From positions 1,736,001 through 1,800,000 of the forward strand of contig NZ_CP175698.1 of the NCBI RefSeq assembly GCF_046097095.1: 64,000 bases of DNA, given 5' to 3'. Each line of letters begins with the position of its first letter. Within the stretch, counting starts at the first letter, position 1. This stretch comes from Natrinema sp046097095. Its GTDB lineage: Archaea > Halobacteriota > Halobacteria > Halobacteriales > Natrialbaceae. Of this stretch, positions 41,078-49,583 are shown piece after piece. The notes under the pieces were generated by a model that was given only the letters and a program-made list of their open reading frames with translations, did no database searches and was not told where the DNA came from. Both the position numbers and the translations under genes were made by a program.

Positions 41078-43207
41078 TTACGCTCCGCCGTGAGCGTCGA
41101 CTCCCCGGAACGCGAACGCGATCCGCCCCTCGTCCTCGGCGACGCCGACGTTCCAGCCGTGGGCGTCGGCGATGCGTTCTACCGCATCGAGCCCGACGCC
41201 GGTGCCGTCGGTCGCGACCAACCGGTCGGGAACGGGGCCCGTCTCGAGGTCGCGGCCACCCTCGACGGCCGCCGCGTCGGTCTCCGGCGACCGCCGGACG
41301 ACGTAAAAGCCGTCGTCGGTCGCGCCGATGGTGACCACCGCCGTCGCATCGCCGTCACTGGCGCTCGCGGCCGACGTCTCGTCGCGCTCGCCCATCCCAT
41401 CGGCGACGGCCTGAAAAAGACACTCGAATAGCTCCCGGAGTTGCGCCTTGTCGGCCTCGAGGACGCGATTCTCGGGCGCTTCGGTGACGAGCCGCGCGTC
41501 GCCCGTTTCGACGGCGACCCAAGCCTGCCGGGCCAGATCGTGGACGGCGACGGGTTCGGTGTCGACGATCACGTCGTCTTCTCGTGCGACCGTGACCAGT
41601 CGATCGACGAGGTCGCGGAGCCGTCCTTGCGCGTCGTCGACCGCCGCGACGTGCTCTTGGTCGCCGGTCTCCGCGGCGAGGTCGAGGTAGCCACAGGCGA
41701 CGTTCAGCGAGGTTCGAACGTCGTCGTCGACCAGCTCTGCGATCGTCTCGAGGCGCGATTCGGCGGCGGCCAGTTCGCGCTCTCGGCGGTTAGACTCGGT
41801 CACGTCGCTGTAGACGATCAGTCCCTCGGAGTTATGGTCGGCGGCGTCGGCCGCACCGCTCTCGGCCTCATCACTGCCGCCGTCGCCGTCGGCGCTCGCC
41901 TCGAGCGGGATCAGCGTCAGCAGGAACTCGCGGACGCCGTCTGCAGCCTCCCGGCGGCTAACGAGCTGGCGGCGCTCGCCGGATCGCAGCGCCTCGAGCA
42001 ACGCCGCCCGCCGGTGCTCGAGTCCCGACGGGACGGTGTCTTCGTCGACGGGCCGGTCGACGACCGATTCGCGCTCGGTGCCGAAGACTTCGGTGAAGGT
42101 GTCGTTGACGGTCTTGACGACGGGTCGGCCGGCGTCGACCTCATAGCGGATCGCCGGTTCGGGGACGTTTTCGAACAGCGACCGGTAGCGGTCGCGTTCG
42201 GCGGCGACCTGGTCTCGTTCTCTGGCGATTCGATCGCGTTCGGCCGCGAGCCGATCTCGCGTCTCCCGCAGGCGTTCGATGTCGTCCCGGCTCGCCTCCG
42301 CGTCGATCCGTTCAAGGACCGCAGCCGCGACCCGTCCCCACGTCGACAGCAGGTCGACGTCGCGCTCGTCGAACGTGTTCGGCTCGTCGGCGGCGACCTG
42401 CAGAACGCCACCATCGCCGACGGGCACGCAACACAACGATCCGACTCCCTCGAGCGGGGCGTCCAGTCGGTCGTCGGCTGCGAGGTCGTCGATACGGATC
42501 GGCTCGTGTGTCTGCAGAGCGTCACCGAGCGGGCCCGTCCGCGCGACGGGCTCGAGGTCGTCGTCCGAAACCGCCGGCGCGGTCGCCCGCGGGACGAACT
42601 CGCCGAAATGGACCGTCGACAGCCAGCATCGGTCGTGATCGCAGGCGTCGGTCGCGGCCTCGATCACCAGTTCGAAGAGCCGATCGCGGTCGCGGCAGGC
42701 GGCGAGTTCGGGGAGTGACTCGAGGAGCCGCTCAATCGGCCGGTCGCCCGCGACCGTCTCGCCGGCCGCGACGACCGGTTCCGGTCCGTCCTCGGTTTCC
42801 GAGCTGCCCGCACCGGCGTCGTGACAGACCCACTCGATCTCGTCTGCGAGGTGTGCGACGGCGTCGTCGGTATCGCGACGGACGTAGCCGTCGATCCCGT
42901 TGGTCGACCGGGCAGCCGTCGGCGCGTACGACGCCTCGGAAAAGAGGAGCAGCGGCGTCTCGTCGCAAACGTCGGCCACCTCGAGCAGGGACGACCCCTC
43001 GGGAGTCGTCGGCGTCTCGGCGAAGACGACGCAATCGACCGCCGGCACACAGTCACGAACGCGCTCGACCGTCGTCGCCGGCTGGACGGCGTGGTCGGAT
43101 TCCGTACCGACGTTCTCGAGCGCCGCAGCGCCGTCGCTGGCCGCCGCGTCGGTCGCGGCGACGTAGAGGATCGTCCGAGGTCGCGCGGTCGCTTGAGGCT
43201 GCGTCAT
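41078..43207 (-). CDS. Multidomain sensor protein with degenerate histidine-kinase core
   Basis: A 709-residue signalling protein. A receiver-like domain (about 10-125) lacks the phospho-acceptor Asp (VVFAETPT); a GAF domain (about 160-300), a coiled coil (305-342), a PAS domain (343-475) and a kinase-like region (485-705) follow. In that last region the phospho-acceptor position reads DDDVRTSLNVACGY instead of SHDLRNPLN-like, the N box reads FECLFQAVADG without Asn, and the G1 box reads GFYVVRRSPETD instead of DDGPGI. Only the G2-like TGTGVGLDAV remains. It is probably unable to autophosphorylate, and may act as a sensing scaffold. Confidence 0.82.
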   Translation of the reverse strand: MTQPQATARPRTILYVAATDAAASDGAAALENVGTESDHAVQPATTVERVRDCVPAVDCVVFAETPTTPEGSSLLEVADVCDETPLLLFSEASYAPTAARSTNGIDGYVRRDTDDAVAHLADEIEWVCHDAGAGSSETEDGPEPVVAAGETVAGDRPIERLLESLPELAACRDRDRLFELVIEAATDACDHDRCWLSTVHFGEFVPRATAPAVSDDDLEPVARTGPLGDALQTHEPIRIDDLAADDRLDAPLEGVGSLCCVPVGDGGVLQVAADEPNTFDERDVDLLSTWGRVAAAVLERIDAEASRDDIERLRETRDRLAAERDRIARERDQVAAERDRYRSLFENVPEPAIRYEVDAGRPVVKTVNDTFTEVFGTERESVVDRPVDEDTVPSGLEHRRAALLEALRSGERRQLVSRREAADGVREFLLTLIPLEASADGDGGSDEAESGAADAADHNSEGLIVYSDVTESNRRERELAAAESRLETIAELVDDDVRTSLNVACGYLDLAAETGDQEHVAAVDDAQGRLRDLVDRLVTVAREDDVIVDTEPVAVHDLARQAWVAVETGDARLVTEAPENRVLEADKAQLRELFECLFQAVADGMGERDETSAASASDGDATAVVTIGATDDGFYVVRRSPETDAAAVEGGRDLETGPVPDRLVATDGTGVGLDAVERIADAHGWNVGVAEDEGRIAFAFRGVDAHGGA

Positions 43208-43406
43208 TCTGTCGGGATCGGTGACAGTCTATCTGCTCCGACTCGTTACACCGTTAAGATTCTACTGGACGTCTCGGCGCTCGAGTCGGACACCGACATC
43301 GCCGGTCGCTCCCGTCCGACCGCGGTCCGCCGGGTCGCGGCCGACGATACGTTCGTGGGGCGGTTTGCGGAACTGTTTTACGCGCTGCAGGGCCACTAGA
43401 TGCGTA

Positions 43407-46181
43407 ATGAGCGAACTGGCGGAGGAATACCGCCTCGAGTACTTCGAGGAGGAAGGGTTCGAGCGCAAGGAGTGTCCGGAGTGTGGCGCTCACTTCTGGA
43501 CGCGCGACAGCGACAGGGTGACCTGTGGTGAGCCGCCCTGCGAGGAGTATGGCTTTATCGACAATGCCGGGTTCGACGAGTCGTACGATCTCGCAGAGAT
43601 GCGCGAGGCCTTTCTCTCTTACTTCGAGGCCAACGATCACGAGCGAATCGATCCCTATCCGGTCGCGGCAAACCGCTGGCGCGACGATGTCTTGCTGACC
43701 CAGGCGTCGATCTACGACTTCCAGCCGCTGGTGACCAGCGGCGAGACGCCGCCGCCGGCCAACCCGCTGTGTGTCTCCCAGCCCTGCATCCGGATGCAGG
43801 ACATCGACAACGTCGGCAAGACCGGCCGACACACGATGGCCTTCGAGATGATGGCCCACCACGCGTTCAACACGCGCGAGGACGCCGCGGACGAGTACGC
43901 CTACGAGGGCGAGGTCTACTGGAAGGACCGCACCGTCGAACTCTGCGACGGCTTCTTCGACTCGATGGGCGTCGACCTCGACGAAGTCATCTACATCGAG
44001 GACCCGTGGGTCGGCGGCGGCAACGCCGGGCCCGCAATCGAGGTCATCTACCGCGGCGTCGAACTCGCCACGCTCGTCTTCATGTCCATGGAGCAAGACC
44101 CCGACGGCGAGTACGAGATGAAAGACGGGAACCGCTACAGCCCGATGGACACCTACATCGTCGACACCGGCTACGGGCTCGAGCGCTGGACCTGGGTCTC
44201 TCAGGGCACCCCGACCGTCTACGAAGCAGTCTACCCCGACATGATCGCCTTCTTGAAGGACAACGCGGGGCTCGAGCACACCGACGACGAGGAAGCCCTC
44301 GTCCACCGCGCCGCCAAACTCGCGGGCCACATGGACATTGACGAGGCCGAGGACATGGAGACCGCCCGCAGCGAGATCGCCGCCGAACTCGGCGTCGACA
44401 CCGGCGACCTCGAGGCCCTGATGGATCCACTCGAGGACATCTACGCCATCGCGGACCACTGCCGAACGCTGGCCTACATGCTCGGCGACGGCATCGTCCC
44501 CTCGAACGTCGGCACGGGCTACCTCGCGCGGATGGTTCTGCGCCGGACCAAACGGCTCTGTGACACCGCCGGCGTCGACGCGCCGCTCGACGAACTCGTC
44601 GATATGCAGGCCGAGCGCCTAGACTACGAGAACCGCGATACGATTCGGGACATCGTCCGCACCGAGGTCGAGAAGTACCGCGAGACGTTAGAGCGCGGCG
44701 GTCGCCGGGTCGAGACGCTGGCCGAAGAGTACGCGAAGAAGGGCGAACCGATCCCGACCGACGAACTGATCGAACTCTACGACTCACACGGCATCCAGCC
44801 GGACATGGTCGCGGAGATCGCCGAAGAGACCGGCGCGGAGGTCGCCGTGCCCGACGACTTCTACAGCCTCGTCGCGAAGCGCCACGACACGCCCGACGCC
44901 GTCGCCGAGGCCGAGGAAGGCGAAGACGAGCGCTTCGACGATCTCCCGGAAACGGAGAAGCTCTACTACGACGATCAGGAGCGCACGCAGTTCGAGGCGG
45001 TCGTGCTGGACGTCTTCGAGCGCGAGGAGGGCTACGATGTCGTCTTGGATCAGACGATGTTCTACCCCGAAGGCGGTGGCCAACCGTCGGACACGGGGAC
45101 GCTCTCGACGGACGACACGACCGTCGAGATCTCGGACGTACAGATCGCCGACGGCGTTATCCTCCACCGAACCGACGAGGACCCGGGGAAGGGCGAACTG
45201 GTCAACGGCCAGATCGATGGCGATCACCGCCGACAGCTCATGCGCCACCACACGGCGACCCACATCGTCATCCACGCCGCCCGCCAGGTACTCGGCGAGC
45301 ACATCCGGCAGGCCGGCGCCCAGAAGGGCGTCGAGAGCTCGCGGATCGACGTTCGCCACTACGACCGGATCTCTCGCGAGGACGTCAAGAAAATCGAGGA
45401 CCGCGCCAACGAGATCGTGATGGACAACACCACCGTCTCTCAGGAGTGGCCCGACCGCCACGACGCGGAGGCCGAACACGGCTTCGACCTCTATCAGGGT
45501 GGCATCCCGCCGGGCGAGCAGATCCGCCTGATTACCGTCGACGAAGACGTTCAGGCCTGCGGTGGCACCCACGTCGCCCGCACCGGTGAGATCGGCACGA
45601 TCAAAGTGCTCTCCACGGAGCGCGTCCAGGACGGCGTCGAACGGATCACCTTCGCCGCCGGCGAGGCCGCCATCGAGGCGACGCAGACGAAAGAGGACGC
45701 TCTCTACGCGGCCGCCGAAATCCTTGACGTCTCGCCCGAGGAGGTCCCCGACACCGCCGAGCGGTTCTTCGAGGAGTGGAAAGACCGCGGCAAGCAGATC
45801 GAGGACCTGAAAGAACAGCTCGCCGAGGCCCGCGCCGGCGGCGGTGGCGGCGGCGAGGAAGTCGAGGTCGGCGACACGACCGCCGTCGTCGACCGGATCG
45901 ACGCCGACATGGACGAACTCCGCGCGACGGCAAACGCCCTCGCCGAGGACGGCAAGATCGCCGTGCTCGGCAGCGGGGAGAGCGGTGCTCAGTTCGTCGT
46001 CGCCGTTCCCGACGGCGTCGGCGTCAACGCAGGCGAGGTCGTCGGTGAACTCGCCGCCAAGGTCGGCGGCGGCGGCGGCGGTCCGCCGGACTTCGCTCAG
46101 GGTGGCGGCCCCAACGTCGAGGACTTGGACGACGCCCTCGAGGACGCCCCCGACGTGCTGCGGCAGGTCCTGAACGCCTGA
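43407..46181 (+). CDS. alaS: Alanyl-tRNA synthetase
   Basis: A 924-residue archaeal AlaRS. A zinc-bearing N-terminal extension (CPECGAHFW) precedes the class II aminoacylation core, with motif-2-like TSGETPPPANPLCVSQPCIRM and motif 3 near GTGYLARMVLRR. The editing domain carries RHHTATHIV and CGGTHV, the zinc-binding editing site that clears mischarged Ser/Gly. The C-Ala domain ends in a Gly-rich GGGPPDFAQGGGPN segment, which is normal for the family. The ATG at 43407 is 24-33 nt after a TATA-like gttttacg at 43374-43381. Confidence 0.97.
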   Translation: MSELAEEYRLEYFEEEGFERKECPECGAHFWTRDSDRVTCGEPPCEEYGFIDNAGFDESYDLAEMREAFLSYFEANDHERIDPYPVAANRWRDDVLLTQASIYDFQPLVTSGETPPPANPLCVSQPCIRMQDIDNVGKTGRHTMAFEMMAHHAFNTREDAADEYAYEGEVYWKDRTVELCDGFFDSMGVDLDEVIYIEDPWVGGGNAGPAIEVIYRGVELATLVFMSMEQDPDGEYEMKDGNRYSPMDTYIVDTGYGLERWTWVSQGTPTVYEAVYPDMIAFLKDNAGLEHTDDEEALVHRAAKLAGHMDIDEAEDMETARSEIAAELGVDTGDLEALMDPLEDIYAIADHCRTLAYMLGDGIVPSNVGTGYLARMVLRRTKRLCDTAGVDAPLDELVDMQAERLDYENRDTIRDIVRTEVEKYRETLERGGRRVETLAEEYAKKGEPIPTDELIELYDSHGIQPDMVAEIAEETGAEVAVPDDFYSLVAKRHDTPDAVAEAEEGEDERFDDLPETEKLYYDDQERTQFEAVVLDVFEREEGYDVVLDQTMFYPEGGGQPSDTGTLSTDDTTVEISDVQIADGVILHRTDEDPGKGELVNGQIDGDHRRQLMRHHTATHIVIHAARQVLGEHIRQAGAQKGVESSRIDVRHYDRISREDVKKIEDRANEIVMDNTTVSQEWPDRHDAEAEHGFDLYQGGIPPGEQIRLITVDEDVQACGGTHVARTGEIGTIKVLSTERVQDGVERITFAAGEAAIEATQTKEDALYAAAEILDVSPEEVPDTAERFFEEWKDRGKQIEDLKEQLAEARAGGGGGGEEVEVGDTTAVVDRIDADMDELRATANALAEDGKIAVLGSGESGAQFVVAVPDGVGVNAGEVVGELAAKVGGGGGGPPDFAQGGGPNVEDLDDALEDAPDVLRQVLNA

Positions 46182-46250
46182 TCGACACGCGCCGGTCCGT
46201 TCCAGTCGAAACCGTTCCCTTCTTTCACCATCCGTCCCCTCGGGTCGTCC

Positions 46251-47036
46251 ATGCCGACTGCATCGAACGGGAACGTCTCGCTGTACTACGACCGCGCGGG
46301 CGAGGGCGACCCGGTCGTCTTCGTCCCCGAGGCCAGCCTCGGCGGTTGGCTCTGGGGCTGGCAACACGCCGCCGTCGCCGGCCCCTACGAGGCCGTCGTC
46401 TGGGATCTCCGGGGGACCGGCCGCTCGGACGCGCCGGTCGGCCCCTACGACCTCGAGACGCTCGTCGCCGATCTCGAGGCGGTCCTCTCCGATTGTGGCT
46501 TCCGTAACGCCCACCTCGTCGGCTGTGGCCTCGGCGGTGTGGTCGCGCTGGCGGCGGCCCGGACTTCGACTCGCGTCGCGACGCTTTCGCTGTTCGGGAC
46601 GGCGGCGCGGGGCGAGGCCTTCGACCTCGAGCCCCTCTTTGCGTCGCCGGACGATCGAGGCGCGCTTCGCCGATCGCTCGAGGCGGGGCTCTCGGCCGAC
46701 TTCTGCGAGGCGCACCCCGACGTGCTCGACGGCATCGTCGACTGGCGGGCCGAGGGGGATGCCGACCGCGCGGGCTGGGCGGCCCAAGTCGCGGCGCTCG
46801 AGGATTTCGATGCGACCGAGTGGCTGGTGGAGGTCACCCAGCCGACGCGGGTGTTCCACGGCGGGGCGGACGACCTGGTCTCTCCCGACGCGGGCCGGGA
46901 CCTGGCACGGGGGCTACCCCGCGGGGAAGCCGTCGAACTCGAGGGGGCGGGCCACCTCTGTTTCGTCGAGCGCTCGCGGACGGTCAACGATCGGTTGCTC
47001 GGGTTTCTCGAGGCACAGACGGACGATTCTCAGTAG
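46251..47036 (+). CDS. Alpha/beta-hydrolase-fold protein lacking the nucleophile Ser
   Basis: A 261-residue protein of the alpha/beta-hydrolase fold: PVVFVPEASLGGWLWGWQ (oxyanion region), VVWDLRGTGRSDAP, the FHGGADDLVSPDAG acid loop and GAGHLCFVERS with the catalytic His. The nucleophile elbow reads LVGCGLGGVVAL, where GxSxG would be expected, so the Ser position is Gly. It may be non-hydrolytic, as in binding or dehalogenase-like relatives with altered sites. The acyl-CoA synthetase-like gene follows on the same strand after 247 nt. Confidence 0.8.
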   Translation: MPTASNGNVSLYYDRAGEGDPVVFVPEASLGGWLWGWQHAAVAGPYEAVVWDLRGTGRSDAPVGPYDLETLVADLEAVLSDCGFRNAHLVGCGLGGVVALAAARTSTRVATLSLFGTAARGEAFDLEPLFASPDDRGALRRSLEAGLSADFCEAHPDVLDGIVDWRAEGDADRAGWAAQVAALEDFDATEWLVEVTQPTRVFHGGADDLVSPDAGRDLARGLPRGEAVELEGAGHLCFVERSRTVNDRLLGFLEAQTDDSQ

Positions 47037-47283
47037 CTGCGCTCGGCCGGGGGATTCCGGAGTCGCACCTGTGAACCGTCGGACGGGAACTGTCCGTCCA
47101 CGAGCCGCCGGTTCGGTCCCGCGCTAACGTTCGCTCGCTGCGCTCGTTCACTCATCCCTCGCGTTTCGAGCAGCGCGCCGAACCGGTGATGGTGGACTCG
47201 GTCGTCGACTGGGCGTCCTCGAGCCTCGCCGACCATCGCCGGCCGTGCTTGCGACTGACCCCCGACCTACTACGTGCTCGAGC

Positions 47284-48543
47284 GTGGGAGAGTCGGCCGT
47301 GACCCTCTCGCTGGCTCGTCGGGCCGAGCACTTCCCGGATCGGACGGCGGTCGTCGACGTCTCCGAGGATCGGCTGTACGCCCCCGCGGAGACGATCGAC
47401 GAGGATCGGGTCTCCTACGGGGGGTTGTCGACGATCGCGACGTGGACGGCCGAGCGGCTCTCGACGCGCGGCGTCGGCTCGGGCGACACCGTCTGTCTCG
47501 TCACGCGCAACCGAGTCGCTTCGCTCGCGCTGCTTTTCGCCTGTCGACGGCTCGAGGCGACCTTCGCGCCGGTCTCGCATCTCCTGACGCCCGCATCGGT
47601 CGAGCGGCCGTTCGACGTCCTCGAGCCGGACCTCGTCGTCGGCGAGGCGGCCCAGCGAGACCTGCTGCGGTCGCTCCCGTTCGATCGGGTCGTGACGCTC
47701 GAGGAACTCACCGAGACGGAGCGCGATTCCGTCGACCTCGACGGCCGGCGGACGGACGCGAGCCCGTTGTTGGCCCTCCACGGCGACTCGGGACGGCCGA
47801 TCGCCGGGTATTCAGCCGATTCCCTCGAGCGAAACTGCCTCACGGCCGTCGTCGCGTGGGGACTCGCCGCGACCGACGTCGTCCCCCTCACGACGCCGCT
47901 GTCGACCGCCCACGGGCTGCTCCGCGTCGCGTTGTCGACGCTGTACGTCGGCGGGACGCTCCTGCTCGACCGCGCGTTCGACCCCGGCGACGCCGCGACC
48001 GCGATGGCCGCCGAAAACGCGACGTTTCTGGCCGGTCGCGAGACGGCGATTCAGGATATCGCCGCCGAAACCGCGTTCGACGACGCGGCCGACTCGCTCG
48101 AGCGCGTCATCTGCGAGGGACCGGCCGCCGCCGATGTCGTCGCCCCTTACCGAGAGCGAGACGTTTTGGTCGCGCAGGCGTACGGCCGCCTCGAGTGCCC
48201 GACCGCGCTGAGTCAGGGGTTCGATGGCGACCGGGACGGCTCGAGCGACGACGATCCCGATGTCGGCCGCCCGGTGCCGGACTGTCGGGCCCGACTGGTC
48301 GACGAAGCGGGCGATGCGCTCGAGGGTGTGGCGACCGGCCGGCTTCAGCTTTCGGGACCGGTGGTCGCCGACGGCTACGTCACCGCTGCCGGGACCGACG
48401 ACGACAACTGGTATGAGCCGGCCGACCTCGAGAGCGCCGAGTACGACGCGGCCGACGAGCGCGGCCGGTACGTCGACGGCTGGTTCGACACCGGCAAGCG
48501 GTTCCGCCGGGACGAGGGCAAGCGCTACTACCTCGGTGATTGA
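47284..48543 (+). CDS. AMP-binding (acyl-CoA synthetase-like) protein, truncated and degenerate
   Basis: A 419-residue adenylate-forming-fold protein from GTG 47284 (an in-frame alternative is 47245). LARRAEHFPDRTAVVD and GSGDTVCLVTRNRVASLALLFACRRL are typical of the N-terminal domain. The ATP P-loop, normally TSGTTGxPKG, reads LHGDSGRPIAGYS, and the late GWFDTGD-type motif reads GWFDTGKRFRRD. It stops without the C-terminal domain. The next bases still code, in another frame, for a VIDGDVVVDRAAAVG segment that resembles the C-domain start, suggesting a frameshift or deletion at about 48540. Enzymatic activity is doubtful. Confidence 0.7.
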   Translation: MGESAVTLSLARRAEHFPDRTAVVDVSEDRLYAPAETIDEDRVSYGGLSTIATWTAERLSTRGVGSGDTVCLVTRNRVASLALLFACRRLEATFAPVSHLLTPASVERPFDVLEPDLVVGEAAQRDLLRSLPFDRVVTLEELTETERDSVDLDGRRTDASPLLALHGDSGRPIAGYSADSLERNCLTAVVAWGLAATDVVPLTTPLSTAHGLLRVALSTLYVGGTLLLDRAFDPGDAATAMAAENATFLAGRETAIQDIAAETAFDDAADSLERVICEGPAAADVVAPYRERDVLVAQAYGRLECPTALSQGFDGDRDGSSDDDPDVGRPVPDCRARLVDEAGDALEGVATGRLQLSGPVVADGYVTAAGTDDDNWYEPADLESAEYDAADERGRYVDGWFDTGKRFRRDEGKRYYLGD

Positions 48544-48642
48544 CGGTGACGTGGTGGTCGACCGCGCGGCCGCCGTCGGCGGTCACGGCAACGACGGCAC
48601 CGTGCGCAAGGCCTATTCTCCTCGAGTCGCCACTAGCGTCCA

Positions 48643-49368
48643 ATGAGGCAGCTCCGAATTGCCGTCCTGAACGCGGCCCATCGGGACGAGAACACGACGC
48701 GGAACTTCCGGCGTGAACTCGACGCCTCGCTGGCGGAGTTCGACGCCACCGACGGCACGGTCCCCGACGATTTCGACTACGACGGTGCGGTGGTCACCGG
48801 CTCCCGCGCCTCGGTTTACTGGGACGACGATTGGATGCAGCCGGTCAAAGCGTGGGTCGGCGAGGCGATCGACCGCGGCGTTCCCTTCCTGGGCGTCTGT
48901 TGGGGCCACCAGCTACTGGCCGACGTCCTCGGTGGCACCGTCGCTGACATGGGCGTCTACGAGGTTGGCTACAGCGAGATCGAGCACACCGACGACTCGC
49001 GACTGTTCGACGGCATCGACGACACCTTCCTCGCCTTTACCAGCCACTCTGACGAAGTCGCCGAACTGCCACCCGGCGCGGAGCCACTGGCCGAGAACGA
49101 GTACTCAAACCACGGCTTCCGCAACGACCGGGTCTTCGGCGTCCAGTTCCATCCCGAGTACGACACCAAGACCGCCCGCGAACTCGTCCACCGCAAGGAA
49201 CTCTCCGACGAACGCCGCGAGACGATCCTCGACGAGATCACCGAAGAGAACTATCAACGGGCCTGCGAGGCGAAACTCGTCTTCGAGAACTTTCTCGAGT
49301 TCGTCCGCGAAACGAAACGGGTCGATGCTGCCGCCGACGCTTCGGCTTCGGTCGGCCGTTCCGACTAG
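48643..49368 (+). CDS. Class I glutamine amidotransferase
   Basis: A 241-residue GATase1 protein. The nucleophile Cys is in GVCWGHQLLADVLGG, and the His-Glu pair is in GVQFHPEYD. The family includes GMP synthase amidotransferase and standalone peptidase-like members; the fused synthetase domain is absent here. The helical C-terminus (ELSDERRETILDEITEENYQRACEAK) is typical of haloarchaeal standalone members. It probably transfers ammonia from glutamine to an unknown partner, or cleaves gamma-glutamyl compounds. Confidence 0.88.
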   Translation: MRQLRIAVLNAAHRDENTTRNFRRELDASLAEFDATDGTVPDDFDYDGAVVTGSRASVYWDDDWMQPVKAWVGEAIDRGVPFLGVCWGHQLLADVLGGTVADMGVYEVGYSEIEHTDDSRLFDGIDDTFLAFTSHSDEVAELPPGAEPLAENEYSNHGFRNDRVFGVQFHPEYDTKTARELVHRKELSDERRETILDEITEENYQRACEAKLVFENFLEFVRETKRVDAAADASASVGRSD

Positions 49369-49583
49369 TCGCTGAATCACCGCAGGTAGCTAGTTTTCCC
49401 CCCACGGCACTCGAACGTTCGACACGAGCGGATCGTTCGAGTCGAAAGACGAAGTAGGCGACCAGTTCCGTGACGGTTCTTCGCCATAGCTGAACGGTCG
49501 GTACCGTACGACCGATGGCTGTTTTTGCGAACACACTGCGAGGAACGCGAGTCGATCGGAGAAACAGCGCGGCTAAGAGCCGA

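Noticed and set aside
45835..46120. Gly-rich repeats in the AlaRS C-terminus as a possible novel element
   Set aside because: Gly-rich C-Ala segments are normal for the family.
46200..46225. ORB-like cagtcgaaacc before the hydrolase gene
   Set aside because: The core matches partly but the G-string and flanks are missing.
44784..46859. Long minus-strand open frame (691 codons) opposite alaS
   Set aside because: alaS motifs are on the other strand, the translation has no recognisable domain, and it crosses into the hydrolase gene.
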